Both the position numbers and the translations under genes were made by a program. From contig JAPFBE010000002.1 in assembly GCA_034336665.1 (NCBI GenBank), forward strand, positions 75,333,405 through 75,397,404: a DNA stretch of 64,000 nucleotides, read 5' to 3'. Origin of the DNA: Luscinia megarhynchos (lineage: Eukaryota; Chordata; Aves; Passeriformes; Turdidae). Shown here in pieces: positions 46,167-61,194 of this stretch (its first letter is position 1; each line of letters opens with the position of its first letter). The notes under the pieces were generated by a model, which had not been told where the DNA came from, did no database searches, and worked only from the letters and a program-made list of their open reading frames with translations.

Positions 46167-49100
46167 TCTGAATATCTAAGGATGATTGAAAAAATTACTC
46201 CTAAACTTAATAAAAATAAAAAGAGCCTTGATTATAAAGTGAAACCATACCTTGACAGCTATGATACCCTGAATACCAGGCAGTAAGGCTGCTTGAGGAA
46301 TGATAAATCTCATTGGTACCTGAACAGCTGAAAAATTATCCAGGCTCATACATGACACAGAATGTGAACTAACATCTGGGGTTATAAACCTGGAAATACC
46401 CTAGAGGTTCTTGCCACTGTGCAATAAAGGCTTTCATATCTTATATTCCATCACACTTCAAGGTTGCTCCATAAATAATAACTAACAGCAAAGGCAATGA
46501 ACATCAGCCATATATTTATCATCTTGTTTGTGTGAGTCTGTTTACCTGGGATGTTGCCAGTGCCATATGTTTGCCTTTGCTGAAGATGAAGTACTTCTGT
46601 ATTCAGCCAGACAGTGCAAGCTCGTGTTCCTAGGTCACATACTTGCATACAGGAAGAAGCTGTAGTATGTCTTACCTGTGTGGTTTACCAGGGAACACTA
46701 GGCTTTTTCTTCTTTTTTCTTTTTCTGTAAGCAAGCCAAATTACAGAACTAATCCTCACAAAATAAAAAAAAACACAAAATCCTTTTCTGGCTCCTCTCC
46801 AGCACAAAATGATACATGAACTTAACACAAAGTCACATTTTGCAGTGAGATTCTAGTGCAATGGATAGATCACATTTTTGAAGTGAGATATGTATTAAGT
46901 CTAACCCGGAAATAAAACAATTTCCCTGGCATTCATGATTCATTTATTGAATGGTGAGTTAAATTAAGATAATAGTCAACAGAAGCATCCAGCTCTTCTT
47001 TCTGGTCTTTATTCTTATTTACTACTTGCTCATATCAAGAGTTTGTAGTTAGATCTTGTTGCATAGCAGACTTAACACCCATTCTAAAATCATCCTGTTT
47101 TAACTGGAAAACTACTGCTGAATTCATAATGTAAGTTAAGAGACCACTGAGGTCATGGAACCAAAGATGTTCCAGTGCATGTAATTGTGTTACTGTCAAG
47201 TAGGCAGCTCTGATTAAAAGGAAATTCGCATAGAAGGGGGAAAAAAAGGGCTACTGCATTAATTTGAGATCATCATAGGATACTCAGCCAGCACTTGGAT
47301 GGAGGAACAAGGGAAGCACATTCACTTGCAAACTGTTCATTTTGCACAGTTTGTGATCTTGTCTGGCACTTGCCTGCCAACTCCATGTGTTAGAACATTT
47401 TATGATTTTTCCACTGCTATTTCTAAGGCTTGGATGTGTCCTAGATTGACATGGGCGGGCTAGAGCTGTGATTAGAGATGTTCCCTGGAAGATAAGATTA
47501 ATGATGCCCTGCATGGAGTCAGCAATATTTATAGAAGTCCAGATAGTTTATAGAAGAGTATCACTCACTAAATGACAGCTTTAGGATTTTCTGACTCTTC
47601 AAAGAAAAGCCATGCAAGCAACAGCTGTGTCAAATCTAGTACCATAGAAACAAGGAGTGATCAAAGTACAAGCAGTAGCTTTACTGAAAAACTCCCATGG
47701 ACCCTCTAACATCCAACACTTCCTCTTCCAGACCATAGCACCCCATACATTCATGTAGCACCTGGTGACAGTTGCTTACACTGCATGTTTGGTATATTTT
47801 AAGTCTATTTGGGAACTGGACATTTCACTGCTGTGCACTTCCTCTTTCTGTATGATGGGAAACAGCTGTGCTGCCTTGAAGCCATCAATGGTTCACTCAG
47901 GCCATGAGGCTCCCCAGCCACCAACTTCCTAAAGGCAGATGCACAAAACTTTTCAGGGATCCCAAACTAATTTTAGACCACATTCACTCTTGTTTTTTAT
48001 CCAAGCCGCAAACCAAAGCCATTTGGTTTGGGTACATCCCCAGCCCAGTGTGGGTTACAGTGCAGTGATTCTCACATTCACCCTACCAAGGAGTTCTCCA
48101 GAATGCTCACTTTGTTCAGAGCTCAAAGCCACAGAGCTCTGCTGCCTGAGCTGGCCCGGAGTAGCTGCTGCTTCTCCTAATGGAGTAGCTGTGCTGCTCC
48201 TAATCCCTGATTAGTCTGTTTTGTCCAGTGAGGATGTCAGTGCACTCCAGTGTATTAAACATTAAAAGGATACCCGCAGGTCATTTGGAAAAAGGCAATA
48301 CATAAGCCTTGTCTTTATAATCTTGCATGGTATGAGGTATTCTATGTGTGTGTAGAGGCAGTCTTTGCTCTTTGGAACTCACACCATGAAAGAGCAAAGA
48401 ATTGCATTGATACCACGTGCAATAAACAAGCACCAGGTGCATGTTAACTACATAGTTTTGCTAAGAAATAGGGTTTAATGAGGCTTGTAATGTTGCTCAG
48501 TGGTCAAACAGCTGGAAAATTCACTGCAAAGTATTGATCTCCTCCTGGCTCAGCAAGCCCAAAGTGTAAAGACCCTCACTCCAGTGAACCTGCAGGGTTC
48601 ATCAGTGTAAAAACTGGAGCCCTTGACCATCAAAGGATCCTCTTGCTCATCCTGTGCCACCCTACCTTACAGAGGAGAAAGCAGGCTGCTGTAATGACTC
48701 GTGGGATAGTCTCTCCTTTTCTGCTCCACAGCTGGGCCTTTAGGAGTCCAGTGCACCTAAGCAGGGAAATGGAGAACCCTGTTCCAAAGCAGAGGAGGAA
48801 GGATACCCAATGATCCTGGGTTTGTGAAACTGTGTAGCAGCAAAATACTTTGTTGGAATTACTCAAAGGTCAGGGAAGAGCTTCCCTTTGCTTAAATCCC
48901 TCTTCAATCAGCTGACTTGAGCTTGATGCAAGAAAAGGAACATGAGCATATTGAATAGGCTGATACAGGATAGTGTAATTTGGATGGTGCATCTCTTCAC
49001 CACTTTATTAGCTGTATAAAAAGTTATATCAAAAGTTACTATAAATAGTCTAATTGTGTTATTCTCAAATGACAGTCTTAAATATTATATTCCTTGAATC

Positions 49101-52100
49101 AAAATCAATACTTAAATGCCTCTAGATACTTGCACTGAGCATGTGATTTGGTTGTTTTTGTGATTAATAATCATGCTTCAAGAAGGAAGGTAGAAGTAGT
49201 AAAGAAAACAAAAGCAGCATTTTGCTGGAACAAAAGAGAAAAACAAGGTTTGAAAATATGCCACTCTAAATCTGTTCTTGGGAGACATTTAAAAGGACAG
49301 CATTTTGCAGATCAGCTTAAAAGAGGGTGGTAAACATAATTTCCACCTACTCTCTGTAGAAGTGCATCAGACTCTCTTAAATACTTTCTGACTAGTAATA
49401 GAAGTCATACCCAGACTACATTTTGAAATCAAAGTATTTTAAACTATCTTTAGAGACATAAACAAATGTTCAATTAATGATGATGCCTACAGATACAAAA
49501 TGCAGTAGTCCCAGAATGAGTAAAATTCCCCTGCTGTGAGATCATAAATGTCACCTTCTGCTCTGCATTTCCTAAGGTTCTCTCTCCCTGGAGAAGAACT
49601 CTTCACATCATCAAGTGTATGGGGGAAGAAACACCAGAAGTTAAGGCCTGATCCTGACAAACTCTGATGTGACTAATCACTTACATGAGTAATCCTATCC
49701 ATTAATCAAAGTTTAATTGGTTTCCCACAACCATTGCACAGGAAGACCATTCTCCTTTCATGAGCAGTGAAGGTAGGAGTCTGCATGCTTAATAAGTCAG
49801 GTGTGCTGTTCTTTCAGTTTCAGTTTGGGGATGTATCCTGAGGAATAGTGGAAAGGCGATAGGATGGAGGAATGGGGGTGAGATAGGCTGTTGGGACTGC
49901 TTATGTGAAGATATCTGAGCATGCTCATAAGTGACTTGCAGGATCCAGCTCCTAATTTGAGTAAAATTCTGTTCCCCTTTAGTTATCTAATCCTTGTAAA
50001 GTCTCCAGGTAAATGGAAGTGTAAGGTCATTCCCCTGTGAAAATCTGTTAATATTTCTCAGAGGATATTGAAACTGAGCAGCTATCTAGGTTAAAGGAGA
50101 GGGGACTGTGAAAGTATCTTTGCCTTTCAGAAAGAAAGATAGCAAACAGGAAAGAAAATCTAAACTTGTGGAGTATAGAGATTATTTTCATTTTGAGGAA
50201 TAATGTCAGAGCAATTGACCTGGTTTGGCATCAATCACCATACTGTCTTTAATAAATTTTTATGATAATAACAAATTATATGAATAATGGTTTTTTAGAC
50301 CTTGAGCCTCATATCTAACTGCTGCAGTATATCTGACTGCACGACAGATGCCAATCCCAATTCATGAGAAGGAAATGTCTGCCCTCCTTCAGCATGTTAT
50401 CTTCCCAGTAATATAAACCTTGAAAAAGTGTTTATTTGTGTCATTCAGACACCATTTTTTTTAGAGTGGACATGAAATAGAAAAGCAGTATATCAATTAT
50501 CACTCCAAACAAATAATCCTCATGAAGCAAATCAAATATTTTGTACTTTGGAAGTAGTTGCTTTATCTTTGATTTCAACCCTTTGCACTTTGATGAAAAC
50601 TGTACCTTTTGAACACTTTTGAAGTGTTCACTACTCATAATAGGGAAAAATTGGGTCATATGTCTGCTCCAGTAAAACATACTCTGTGTATTTCAGACAC
50701 CACAGATTTGCTTATGGTTGCTTAAAGAAACTAGAGATTCCCACTAGGGTTGAAAAAAAGCTTTATTAAAAGATGTTCAAGGACTCAAATGAAACTAATT
50801 GCCCAAGAGGGACAGGGAGACAAGAAAAAAAGTAGGTCTAGCATAGGCAGCCATCACTCCTAGTCATTGCATTCCCACTGACTAAAGAGCTAATGACACC
50901 AGACTCTTAGGAAATTCAGTGCCTGCAAGCTTGATTAGGTAAGACAGCAAGTCTAATCTGCATTTAATGAATGATTCAGGAATAACTTTAAGAGCCTAAC
51001 TTTATGGTAGAAGGGTGCTGACAGAATTAGGTACATGCTCTATGCCTGTCTTGTGACCTAACTAATTATGGGTTTCTAAAAAGTTATTACACTTCTTCCA
51101 TCCAGTTTCATAATTTGTTGTCTGTTTATTCTGATCTAGCATTTTGTTAAATTTATGCTACCATGAAAGCAGAAGCAGAAGCTAGAAAATAATGAAAGAA
51201 AAAGGAAAACTGACTAAACCTGTTATTTCTGCAGTACAGTGTAGGCAGACAGATATTTATGCCTCCATGGAGCCCCAGTATTATTGCTGTATTCACAGAG
51301 ATCAGTAAGAGGATTTTGACCTATATTGGTCTGAGTGCTGAAAATATAAAAGCAACCGTGAACAAAGAAAACTGATCAAATATAAAAAGAAGATTAGGAC
51401 ATAATTCTTTTTATTCCTAATAATATTTTCTTTAAGTAAGGAAGAATGACAACTTACTGTTATAACGTGGTTCTTAGATGTATTATTTTTCAAAAAGAAA
51501 TGGTTTGTGAGTGTTGGCAGCTTTTCAAAATGTCACCAAGGGAAAACTATATTGATAAGTACAACCTGATCAAGGTATCAGTTTTTCCTGAAGTCTGAAA
51601 ACCCTTCAGCATGTTCCTTTTCTTTAGCAGGGAAAACTTGCTGAGGCATATCTGAAGCTGACTATGTATGTGAAGGTTCCAGCAGGGAGGTGTTGTGTTC
51701 AGGAGACAGATAATCACCACACTTTTCAGGCCTTTCTGAACGCCTTGGTTCTTCAGTCACTGAAATGTGTGTGCAGAATTCATTCAGCAGGTACCACTGA
51801 TGGTTGCCTCCCTGCACCTTACTTCAGTTGTCATACAATCCTCACTTTCTCAACTCCCACAGCCTCCATCACTTACCTCCTTCCCTGGCTAGGACCACAC
51901 CACAGAGGTCCAAATGACCATGTGCTCTGACTGTAGATTCCCATTTCACATTCCATGACTTAAAAATACGGAGCCTGGGAAACAGAAGTCATGCTCTGAC
52001 AAGAAAAAGTTGCTACCAAAATAATACAGTGATAACCTACTGAATGGCTGAGTTATGCCAGCTGGCTCCTTTCTTGTGGTTAGCAGATTAGGATTCTCCT

Positions 52101-55100
52101 GTGGTTTTCTGGTTTTTAGGTGCCCAACTGCATTTCCTTAGTGCTTTGGACAGCAGTGTGGCTAAAAGCAAAGCATTTGGAACTATCACCTGCATTTTGC
52201 AATGGATAAAATAAAAGCAAACACAGAAATAAAAGTGGTCTACAAAGTCATTCTCTGTTCAATCAGAAAAAAGTGCAGGGCTCATACATTAACTAACGAG
52301 ATTATTTATACTTCCCAGCAGTAAGAAATGAGCCACTGATTGGAAGAGCAGCAGAGATGTGCTTGAGAGAATGAGGGCTCTCAGCCCTTTGAAGCAGCGG
52401 GGGAATCTGGGCTAGGCAGTGGCAGCAGCAGCCGTGCAGCCTGTGCTCAGGCAGCCCTGCACGCAGAGCTTTGCTCCTGCAGGCTGCTGTACAAGCACCA
52501 GCCTCCTGGAACTGCCACGCCACATCCGCTCAGACCTAGAGGGCTGAAAGATCCTCCACAGCTTCAGCTCTCGCAGGGCTTTGTAAGATGCACACAAAAC
52601 CTGCAACAAACCCAGTCTGGATGTGCAGAGCTGAAAAAAGTGGCTCACTGCACAGTATTTCTGTCATAAATCCTCTGCTCCAAGGGACTGAAACGCACCA
52701 GTAACTAATCACTGCAGGAAGAAAATGTTTCACATAAGCACATACTATTTTTCTTTCAGCAAAACCGAAAATGTTGCACGTGTGTGTGAAACACTGAGCA
52801 GATTACTCCAGAGCCTTGAAATTATTTCATTTTCCATGTTAATAAAAATAGATTTAACAGCAAAAACTGGCATACCACAAGATTTTGTAGCAATGGAATT
52901 TCACCAGATAAAAATGCTACGACCAAATTAGAGCCTGTCTACCTCTGTTCCCATGTCTCAATCAAAGGTCCTTTATTTAGCCCTTCCCCCAGTTCTGCAG
53001 GGGTTTTTACACACAAAAGACTATGCTTTTTCTCATGACCATAAAATAAACCAGAGCCACAGAGTTTCTTCACAGAGGGCCATTAATGGCCTTCTGTGAG
53101 TTTGAGCTTTAAAACATGGTCCTGGAAATTCATACACCTTCAAATCCATTTTGTGGCTGTGGCTCTGTGACTACTCTGAATCCTTCTGGTGCTCTGATAG
53201 AAGCTGTGCTGTCAACAATGTCTGACAATATTTTTTGCTACTTTTTTCCACCTGTTTTCTCTGGTCATTTGTGCATCACTTACATCCAGACAACTCCTCC
53301 TACAATCACAGCACCAATGATAAAAAAGGGAAAAAAAACCTATTCTGCAGGTAGTTCAAGACTGTTTCCCAAGGGAATGGCAGGAAGGAGTATATTTACC
53401 TGAGATTTTGTTCTTAGTTGCTCTGGATAGAGAATATCTGTGCGAAAGTTCACTGATGGCAGAATAACCATGAGACAAACATCACCCACGTAGTGTAAGC
53501 ACAATAATAATTTCTTTTGTTGTATGGCACTGTCCTGGGGTGACCAGGACAGGCACATAATCAGGTGCTGTGCAAGAAGATGATGGTTGACTTTGTGATT
53601 ACTTATAGCAAGTAAAGACAGACCTTGGAACTGAAGCAGCCACGGCCTCTGGTAAGTTCTGCACACTATGGACACGAGCAGGTGTAACTGTGCACCAGCA
53701 AGTCTTCTGTCACTGTTTATGTGCTCTTTGTTCCATTTCACAGGAATGAAATGTCACAAGTCATGCTCTTTATCCCTCTGTTTGGATAAAACTCAAGCTT
53801 TTTTCAACAGATTTTCAATACCCAATGAAAACTCAGTTGTTCATGTTTTGTCTATTCACACCGAATGGCTTGTTCTAGTTGGGACTCTATTACAGTGTCA
53901 ATCAGTTTCTTATGCCAAAAATATTTTAAATGTTTATCTTTAAACATGTCTTGAAGAAAGCTAAGCATTTATAAATTTAAAGGGGATAATATTCCTCTTA
54001 TTTTCTTTCCAGTTTAATGTTCCTCACCTGGATTTATTATGGGCTAGGCCATGGTTTCATCATCACCACACAGAGAGCAATAAAAAACCAGTATACATTA
54101 GAGAGAGACAAATAGGAATGTCTAAATATGTCAGTTATGCCATGAAAGCTCTTGAATACAGCAAACCTGCACAGAGGAGCAAACCACAGAAAAAGAGATG
54201 TCAGTAACAGCATTGCTTTCTCATGATTACTGACAGGAAATATTCTACACCAAGATTATTCTTTTTGGCCATAAAGATAAAACACTATCAGGACACTAAC
54301 TTTCAACAGTTTCCCACTACTTGAAGGTATTTACCCCCAAAATAAAAAATGAAGATACAAATGAAGTTAATATGCTATCAATTTTTAAGAGGTAGCCATA
54401 AACTCGAATAGGAAATCTCTTCTAAAACCACATAGCAGTACATTGCCCACTGTGTTGAGCTGATAACAAAATTGGTATTTTAGTATTGAAAGTAACTTCT
54501 TTTTTTCTGTGGTTCTTGGTCTTGGTCTTCTCTTTTAGAAAATGCATGAGCTGGAGTATCTGCTGCCCTGGAGTTTGGTCAAGAGCAGTGGAGTCTTGTA
54601 GCCTGTGCTGAAATTTGCTAACTTAAATCCAACAAAAATATAAAAAGACTAAGGCGAGGAAAAAATATTATTTGAGACAGTAACCCCCCCTTTTTTTTTT
54701 CTCATTTTACTGTCCTGCAGTCTCTTTATTATCAGTGTAGACCAATGGTGGCAATTCCTGAGGTGGGATGGGGCCTGGGGTTCCCATCAGGAATTCATGA
54801 GAGTAAATAGGCTCATGTTCTCACATGGACACAGAGAGAAGTTTAGCTCCTGCTTTCTTGCAATGAAGATAAAATCAGTTTCTTACACCACCCTTTCCCC
54901 CCAGAATCCCATTCAGACCCCTCAGAGAGTGAAGCTCGTCCCAGATGAGGTCTAGTACCTTCCACTAGTACTACACTGACTTAACACCAGCTTCCAGGCT
55001 GTCATTTGAATGTAGCAAAGTGTTGTGGTGGGAGTAAATTACTCTCTGTAGAACTGAACATGATGAGGCATGTGAGGGCTTTTAAAAGGGCTTTGAATCA

Positions 55101-57402
55101 TCTCAGTCATCTTCACACTTTCCCCACTGTTTGGCAAATGGTACAAGACGTCTCGTTTTTAAAGGTCTCTTGCAGGCTGCCTGGTACTACTTGTGATTCA
55201 GCCTCCTTTTTGCAGACAGGTTTTTTTCCAACCTACACACCAGGAAGGCAGTGAAACAACTTCAATTCACTCAGTCTCTGAGATATGGAGTCTAGTGGCA
55301 ATTTTCAGGAATGTATTACTGCATAAATCATAAAAGCCCTCTGGTATATCACCAAGGATTTGCTTCATTTGCTACAGAAAAAACCCAAAAACCCAAAACC
55401 CGTCCCCAACCAAGTAATAAAAAATCAACCAGCCTGAATTTGTCCGTATTATTCTCTATTTATCTTTCACATGCAGCAGTGGTGAAAATGGTTGTTTGAA
55501 CTAGTAACTCTAGAAACCACAACCGTGAGGATGAGAGCTCACTAACTATCTTAATGCACAGCAGCTTGACTCACAGTAGCAAAATGTAGTAGTAAATGAA
55601 ACCTAATTTGTAAGTTTCTTTTTCTCTGTCAATATTTTTGCAAGTAAAATTCCAAAGCAGAAGCCATTATATAGGGGCTAAATGTGTGGGATATTTTATC
55701 AGTCCAGGCAATCAGCTCAGTAATGATCATAATGCTTTCACCTGTTTTAAGAACAACAACAAAAAATGTTCTCTGGATGCTTCAAACAAAGAAGATTGTC
55801 TGAAATTGAGCAAAATAAATGAATATAAAACTTGGAGCCATTTTGCTCTGGTTATTAAAAGTATCAGTTGATGGATTACTATCAATTTACTGGGATACAT
55901 TTATCCATAACATTCTGGAAGTACCTGTTTGTTTGATTGGGCAAATATTTCATTCTGGTTTTGCCAGATGGAGGCACAGAAATGCAATATTTTCAGAAGT
56001 TAATATGGGATATGCCAGAGTGGGGGCTGAGACACTGACTCCATGGTTTGTTGGAGTAAAAAACTTCTGCTAATCACAGGAGGGAGAGAGAGCTGCAGTG
56101 TTTTAATGACAGGGATTGTATTCAGCTTCAGAATAAAGCACAACTGCTATTGCAATTTTCAAGAGAATAACATTAATAGTATTCTGTTCTTTTACCAAAA
56201 CTAACAATTACTGCATGCCTACATTTTGTGATATTGTCAATGAAAATTTTCTTCTTTGACTTAGCACATAAAAGAGGATTGCATGCCCATCCTGTCTTCA
56301 TTCACTCACCATATAATTGTGACTCTTATCTAGATCAGCACGAAATTCTACTGTTCTACTTCTAGAAATGGAATAATTGGGGTAAGAAATTAACAACCCT
56401 ACAGATTTCAACTTGAACAAAGGAAGGGCATTAAATAAGTACAAGTTTTTCTAGTGTTGTTCATTTGTTTTTTAAAATCCTGATGTAATGCGCACTCATA
56501 TAAATATGTGTCATGAGTTATGCTTTTAAAACCTGTCCCGAGTTTTAATTCTTTTTATTGATCTGGGGGAGTCTCCTTCAGGCAGTGTCTGCAAAGTTCA
56601 GCCTCACAATCAAATTAGGTTCTTTTGTCCTGTTCTGAAATGCAGAACATTTACATCCTAAAGCCAGCTATCCTGAGCTAATCTGCCAGTGAACAGATTC
56701 GCTACAGCCATTGTCTCTGGGGGTTGGGAAGGGTGAAAGAAATGTTATTTATTTGCCAGAGACTTATTCTACCTGAGCCTCTCATATGCACAGTATGAGC
56801 CATGGCTTGCCACTGGCTATCAGGCAGAACAGAAGCAGATGTCTGACAGCTTTGTTGCACAACTGATGACACAATATAAGCTAAACTAATCTCTGATCCA
56901 GATCCTGGACGTGGTCAAAACCTGCTGATCTCTGAGATCAGTGAGACTCTGTGAGACTTGACAGAGCATTTTGGGGAAGAATGGAGGAACACCCCCGAAA
57001 AAAATCCAGGTCACTGTGTTACTGACAGCTCACTTCCTTGACCTATGGTTGATTCAACACCTACATCCAGACAGTCCCAAATAGCTCCAGGTTTCTGTCT
57101 CCCAAAATTAATCCTTCAGGGAAATATATAACAACAAAAAACCTTAATATATGACAAGAATCCCGGCACAATCACTCCTCAGGCATGGCCACAGTGGCTT
57201 CTACTCAGAGCAAAAACGTGTCACTGGCTGCAGAGAGATGAGTTTGCCATGTCTCTGCTCTCTGAGAATTCGCTCAAGGGATTTCACAAATAACTGACTG
57301 GTCCTCTTGGGACCCTAGAGGACAGAAGAGAAATGTCATAACCATGAACGTGTCGTTGCAGGATTTTAATAGGAGAGAGGTCTGCTGCTCCTTGCAGGTA
57401 TT
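46167..57402. other. Intergenic DNA, no recognised gene
   Basis: About 11 kb without a supported exon, RNA gene or repeat family. I looked for further carbonic anhydrase exon signatures (HWG, the FHxHW zinc motif, [12 protein letters not shown]) among the frames and found none. Confidence 0.5.
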
Positions 57403-57460
57403 ACTCAGATACAAGCTCCAACAGGATGTCTATGATACTTAGATACAAGCTCTAACAGGA
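57403..57460 (+). repeat. Short direct repeat, period 34 bp
   Basis: A 24-bp unit (core AGATACAAGCTCCAACAGGA) occurs at 57403-57426 and again at 57437-57460 with two substitutions. Likely a local duplication. Confidence 0.8.
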
Positions 57461-57474
57461 ACTGATGCACAGCC

Positions 57475-57963
57475 ATGAATTCATGCACCAGGCAGTATAA
57501 ATCATGTGAGCAAAGACATTATCCTTACATGAAGGTCTGCCACGATATTTTAGCTTCAGGATCCAAGAAAATTGCCTTTCAACATATTTTACAGGCTGGC
57601 TGTTCCCTTAAAGATCGGTACCAGCCAAGGACCTTCTGTAAGAACAAAGAAAGCTACTTCTCATCTCTCAGAAGACATCAAATATTTATTGAAATCTTCA
57701 TTTATTTAGCCACCCACAGAGAACCACATACAAGAGATCTTAGCTACTGGATTGACCTTGACTACTTAATGAGATGTATAATGATTCCATTGCAGCAAGC
57801 AGAGCTTGGCAGGACAAATGCAAGCAGCCACAGAGTTAAGATCTCTCATCTTCTACAAAACCAGCTGTGGGGAAAAATGGTAATATTGGATGAAGGAAAC
57901 AAATCTCAGCACACAGAATCAACATATGGTGGCAACAATATCAGATGCCAAAAGAGGAGCTAG
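57475..57963 (+). other. Open frame of 162 codons, no recognised product
   Basis: The longest frame in the window that is not explained by GC bias or tandem repeats. It runs from ATG (57475) to TAG, directly downstream of the short direct repeat. It has no signal peptide, domain or repeated motif that I recognise, and the base composition equals the flanks. A chance frame or a decayed repeat is the most likely explanation. Confidence 0.12.
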
Positions 57964-60900
57964 TGCTATTTGCTGGCCTATTTCATGCCATGTTTTTTTC
58001 TGTGTGAGACATAGGAAACATGCATATTTTATGGTGGTGGGTAGCAACTGATTTGTTATTGCTCAGAATAAAATGTATTTAAGTAGTGTCTTCTCTCCTA
58101 TTGTATATTTGCTGCTATTTATATCTGTGCAAAGCAAGTGTATTTCACTCACAAAACAGACATTTTTGAGATTTTTTTTTAGAAGTAGTGTTTGTCCAAG
58201 GTTTACATGACAGTGAAGGAATAAATCCCTTTCCAAGTCTTTCCAAAAGCAGCAGGGAGTATTAGATGTCCATTAAGCTTGTCATGACATGAAGCTGCAA
58301 GACATGCTCCCTGCTCAGAAGACAGGTTTGCACCATGTCCATACCTCTCCATCTGGAGACACTGTGAGGAAACCAAATGTAATTGTAGTCACTTAGGGCT
58401 TCTTCATGGTACCAAGGGACAAAGCTTTCAGAATACAAGTACAGAGGATGCTTTGCCTATTTTCTGTTTCTTTAAGTTAGCTTCTTTAGGATGTATATTT
58501 TGTCCCAATTCTGCACATGCCTTCACTCCAAAGTTTTCACCTATCCAGAGGTGAGAATGGCTGCTCCCTCTAATCCTCCTCATTTGCAGAGTCAGAGGTG
58601 CTCTGCAATGTCATACATTACACAAGCTATAATGATACTTTTCAGACCTTGAGAGCTTTTAAATCATGGGCATTGCTTTTAGGTACTTAAGTCTGACTGC
58701 TCTTTATATTGGCCCATAAAGATGGCCTGTGTCATGTAGATATCTTGGAAGAAGTGCATATGAATGAGGGAGATGGAGGTGGGAAGGTCAACTGCTTTAC
58801 AGCTCAGGTCAATGAGACATTTTAGTGAATGGGAAGGGCTGGGTTAAAGAAAGTTCACAGTCTGATATGGGGAAGGGACCAGCATCCCTGAGAGAGGCAC
58901 ATATATTTAGGGTAAGCAATTAATAGGGATTTCCAAGACAAGAATGGGTTTATGTTTCAGAAAAACACAATTTTATTTTTTTATTTAAATATCCACTTTG
59001 ATAATGAGTTTCATTGAGGAACACCTCTAATATAGAGATAGATCACTGTGAATTAATAGAGAAGGTGAATTCTCATGTGGGCTATCTCCTTTAAATGCTC
59101 TCCCATTGTGTGAACAACCCCAAGGTACACTGTCTAACACAGAGGAACTTCCCCACTCTATCTGGTGTTACATTCTACTGAAAAACATGTTTTTAAAGAC
59201 CAGGAAGTTCACCTTCAAAGCAGAATAGTAAACAATCTGTAGGTCATGCCTAACCCACTGGAAGTTGGTGTCCTTCCAACAGGAAGGACATCAGGGGTAG
59301 AGCAGGAATATCCCCACTGGAGGACATTGACTCTCCAAACTCTCAGTGCAGACCAGTCTTCACTTGTCCCTGCTGAGACACTGTCCCAGTGCCAGGGACC
59401 CTTCTCTGCCACCTGCACAGCCACTTCCAAATCTGTGACTCCTGAGCCCACTGTGCTCGCCCCTGGGAGCACCATGTAGATTATGGACAAGGTTCCAGAC
59501 AAGAGTTGATCAAACCCCAGCATTACTGAGCCATCTGGGGCGAGTTTTGCCCAGGCCAGCTCCTAGCAGTGTGTAATTCCACTTCAGCTTGGCCGTGGGC
59601 AATGGGGATGATGCAGTCAAGGCTCAGCAGCACTCACTCCTTTTGAACATGATTCCTAAGAAGCTTCTCTCACACTGGGCTGTCACCTCGTAGAGACACA
59701 GGCAAACAGAGGGTAAAAGTGTGCCTTGTGCATTCTTTTGCCTTGCATGGCTCTGTAAGCCAAGCCACAGAGATTTTTATTTGCTTCTTAGGCCTGTGCA
59801 GTTTCATCGTAACAACTTTTTGACAAGCATTGCTGGAGATGTATTATTTCTTCTTCAGTAGAAACTGAAAAATATTTCCATTGTAAAAGAGAATTTTACA
59901 AGTACTTTTAATCAGATTTTTTCCCTGATAGCCACTTAGAACTCCAAGTCAATTCTTTCAGCAGAATAGCACCACTGTGGCCTTGCTGTCATGTTACATT
60001 CACTGTGAGTATCTCCATGGGCATTTTACAAACAAACAAAAAGCTACTCTGCTAATATCTGTCTGTATGTAGTGGAACTTAGAAGTGCACTTAAGAGGCA
60101 TAATTAGAAACTACTTTTCAAACACATTTCTCTGAGTTCTTGTGGGGTTTTTTTTCCCCTCTTAAAAAAAAGAAATCTTAGAGGACCAGTGGTGTAAAAT
60201 AAGAGAAATATATACTGGAATGCTATCACTGACTTCATGAAGCAGTCAACAAGAGGGTTTATAAAGAGTTCTGTTATACAACCATCAGGAACTAATGGTG
60301 CACACCCACCAAAATTAGTTTTTCCTAGTTAATGTGTTCTCTGTGCAGTCTGGATAATAATTCCTAGCTCAAGTTTTTGTTGACAAGATGGGAATATCTC
60401 TCTGGATTGATAGTCCTTCGTGAGATGTCTGTATAACATGTGCTTGGAAAAGTTTTCGTGTCAAAATTTCTTGGTTGTCAGTCCTGGGGCAGAAATCCTC
60501 TTGGATTTAAGAGTCTAATGAGAATCAATGTGATAGTTGCATTTTGGGTTACTTATTGTACAAACCAAAAAACTCAAATCAGAGACCAAAGCATGGAATA
60601 TTTCTAGAACTAAAAATACCAGAAAAACTATTTCTAGAATGTTTAGATTAGGCCACCTAAATCTTAATGTATCTTCAGTTTATATGGGCTTGACTTTGAA
60701 CTATGTATTTTGAAAAAAAAATTATATAGACCCAGCAGCCACTTTTTTAAGCAGTAAAATGCAACAAAGAATACAATATATCGTTGGTAAAGCATGGTTG
60801 CAAGTCTGGCTTCTCTTCTTGAGGAATTCAGAAAGACAAGTTCAGACTTTCTATTCTCCTCACACTTTTACAGCACAAAGACATAAAGAAAAGCAATTAC

Positions 60901-61190
60901 ACTGACAGAATACTTCTAAGGTTTGAAATTATGAGAAGAATGATTGAGGGATTCCTGTTAGTAACTCATAAGAGGCAGATTTTTTTTCTGATTTTGCAGG
61001 TAAAGGGGTCAGAAAGTTGTTCAATCCATGCATTTCTGGGAATAGGAAGCTCTTGGTGCATGCTTTTCACAGTAGAGAAGATGGATGCACACATACACAT
61101 GCAGCTGACCTCCAGGAGCCTCTGCTTTCTCCTGCTCTCATATAAAGACAGAAGGTTTCAGGGACTCCAAAAACTTGTTCCTTTCAAGGG
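57964..61190. other. Intergenic DNA, no recognised gene
   Basis: Nothing recognised. A GC-richer patch at about 59240-59580 holds frames on both strands without known motifs. Confidence 0.5.
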
Positions 61191-61194
61191 GCTG

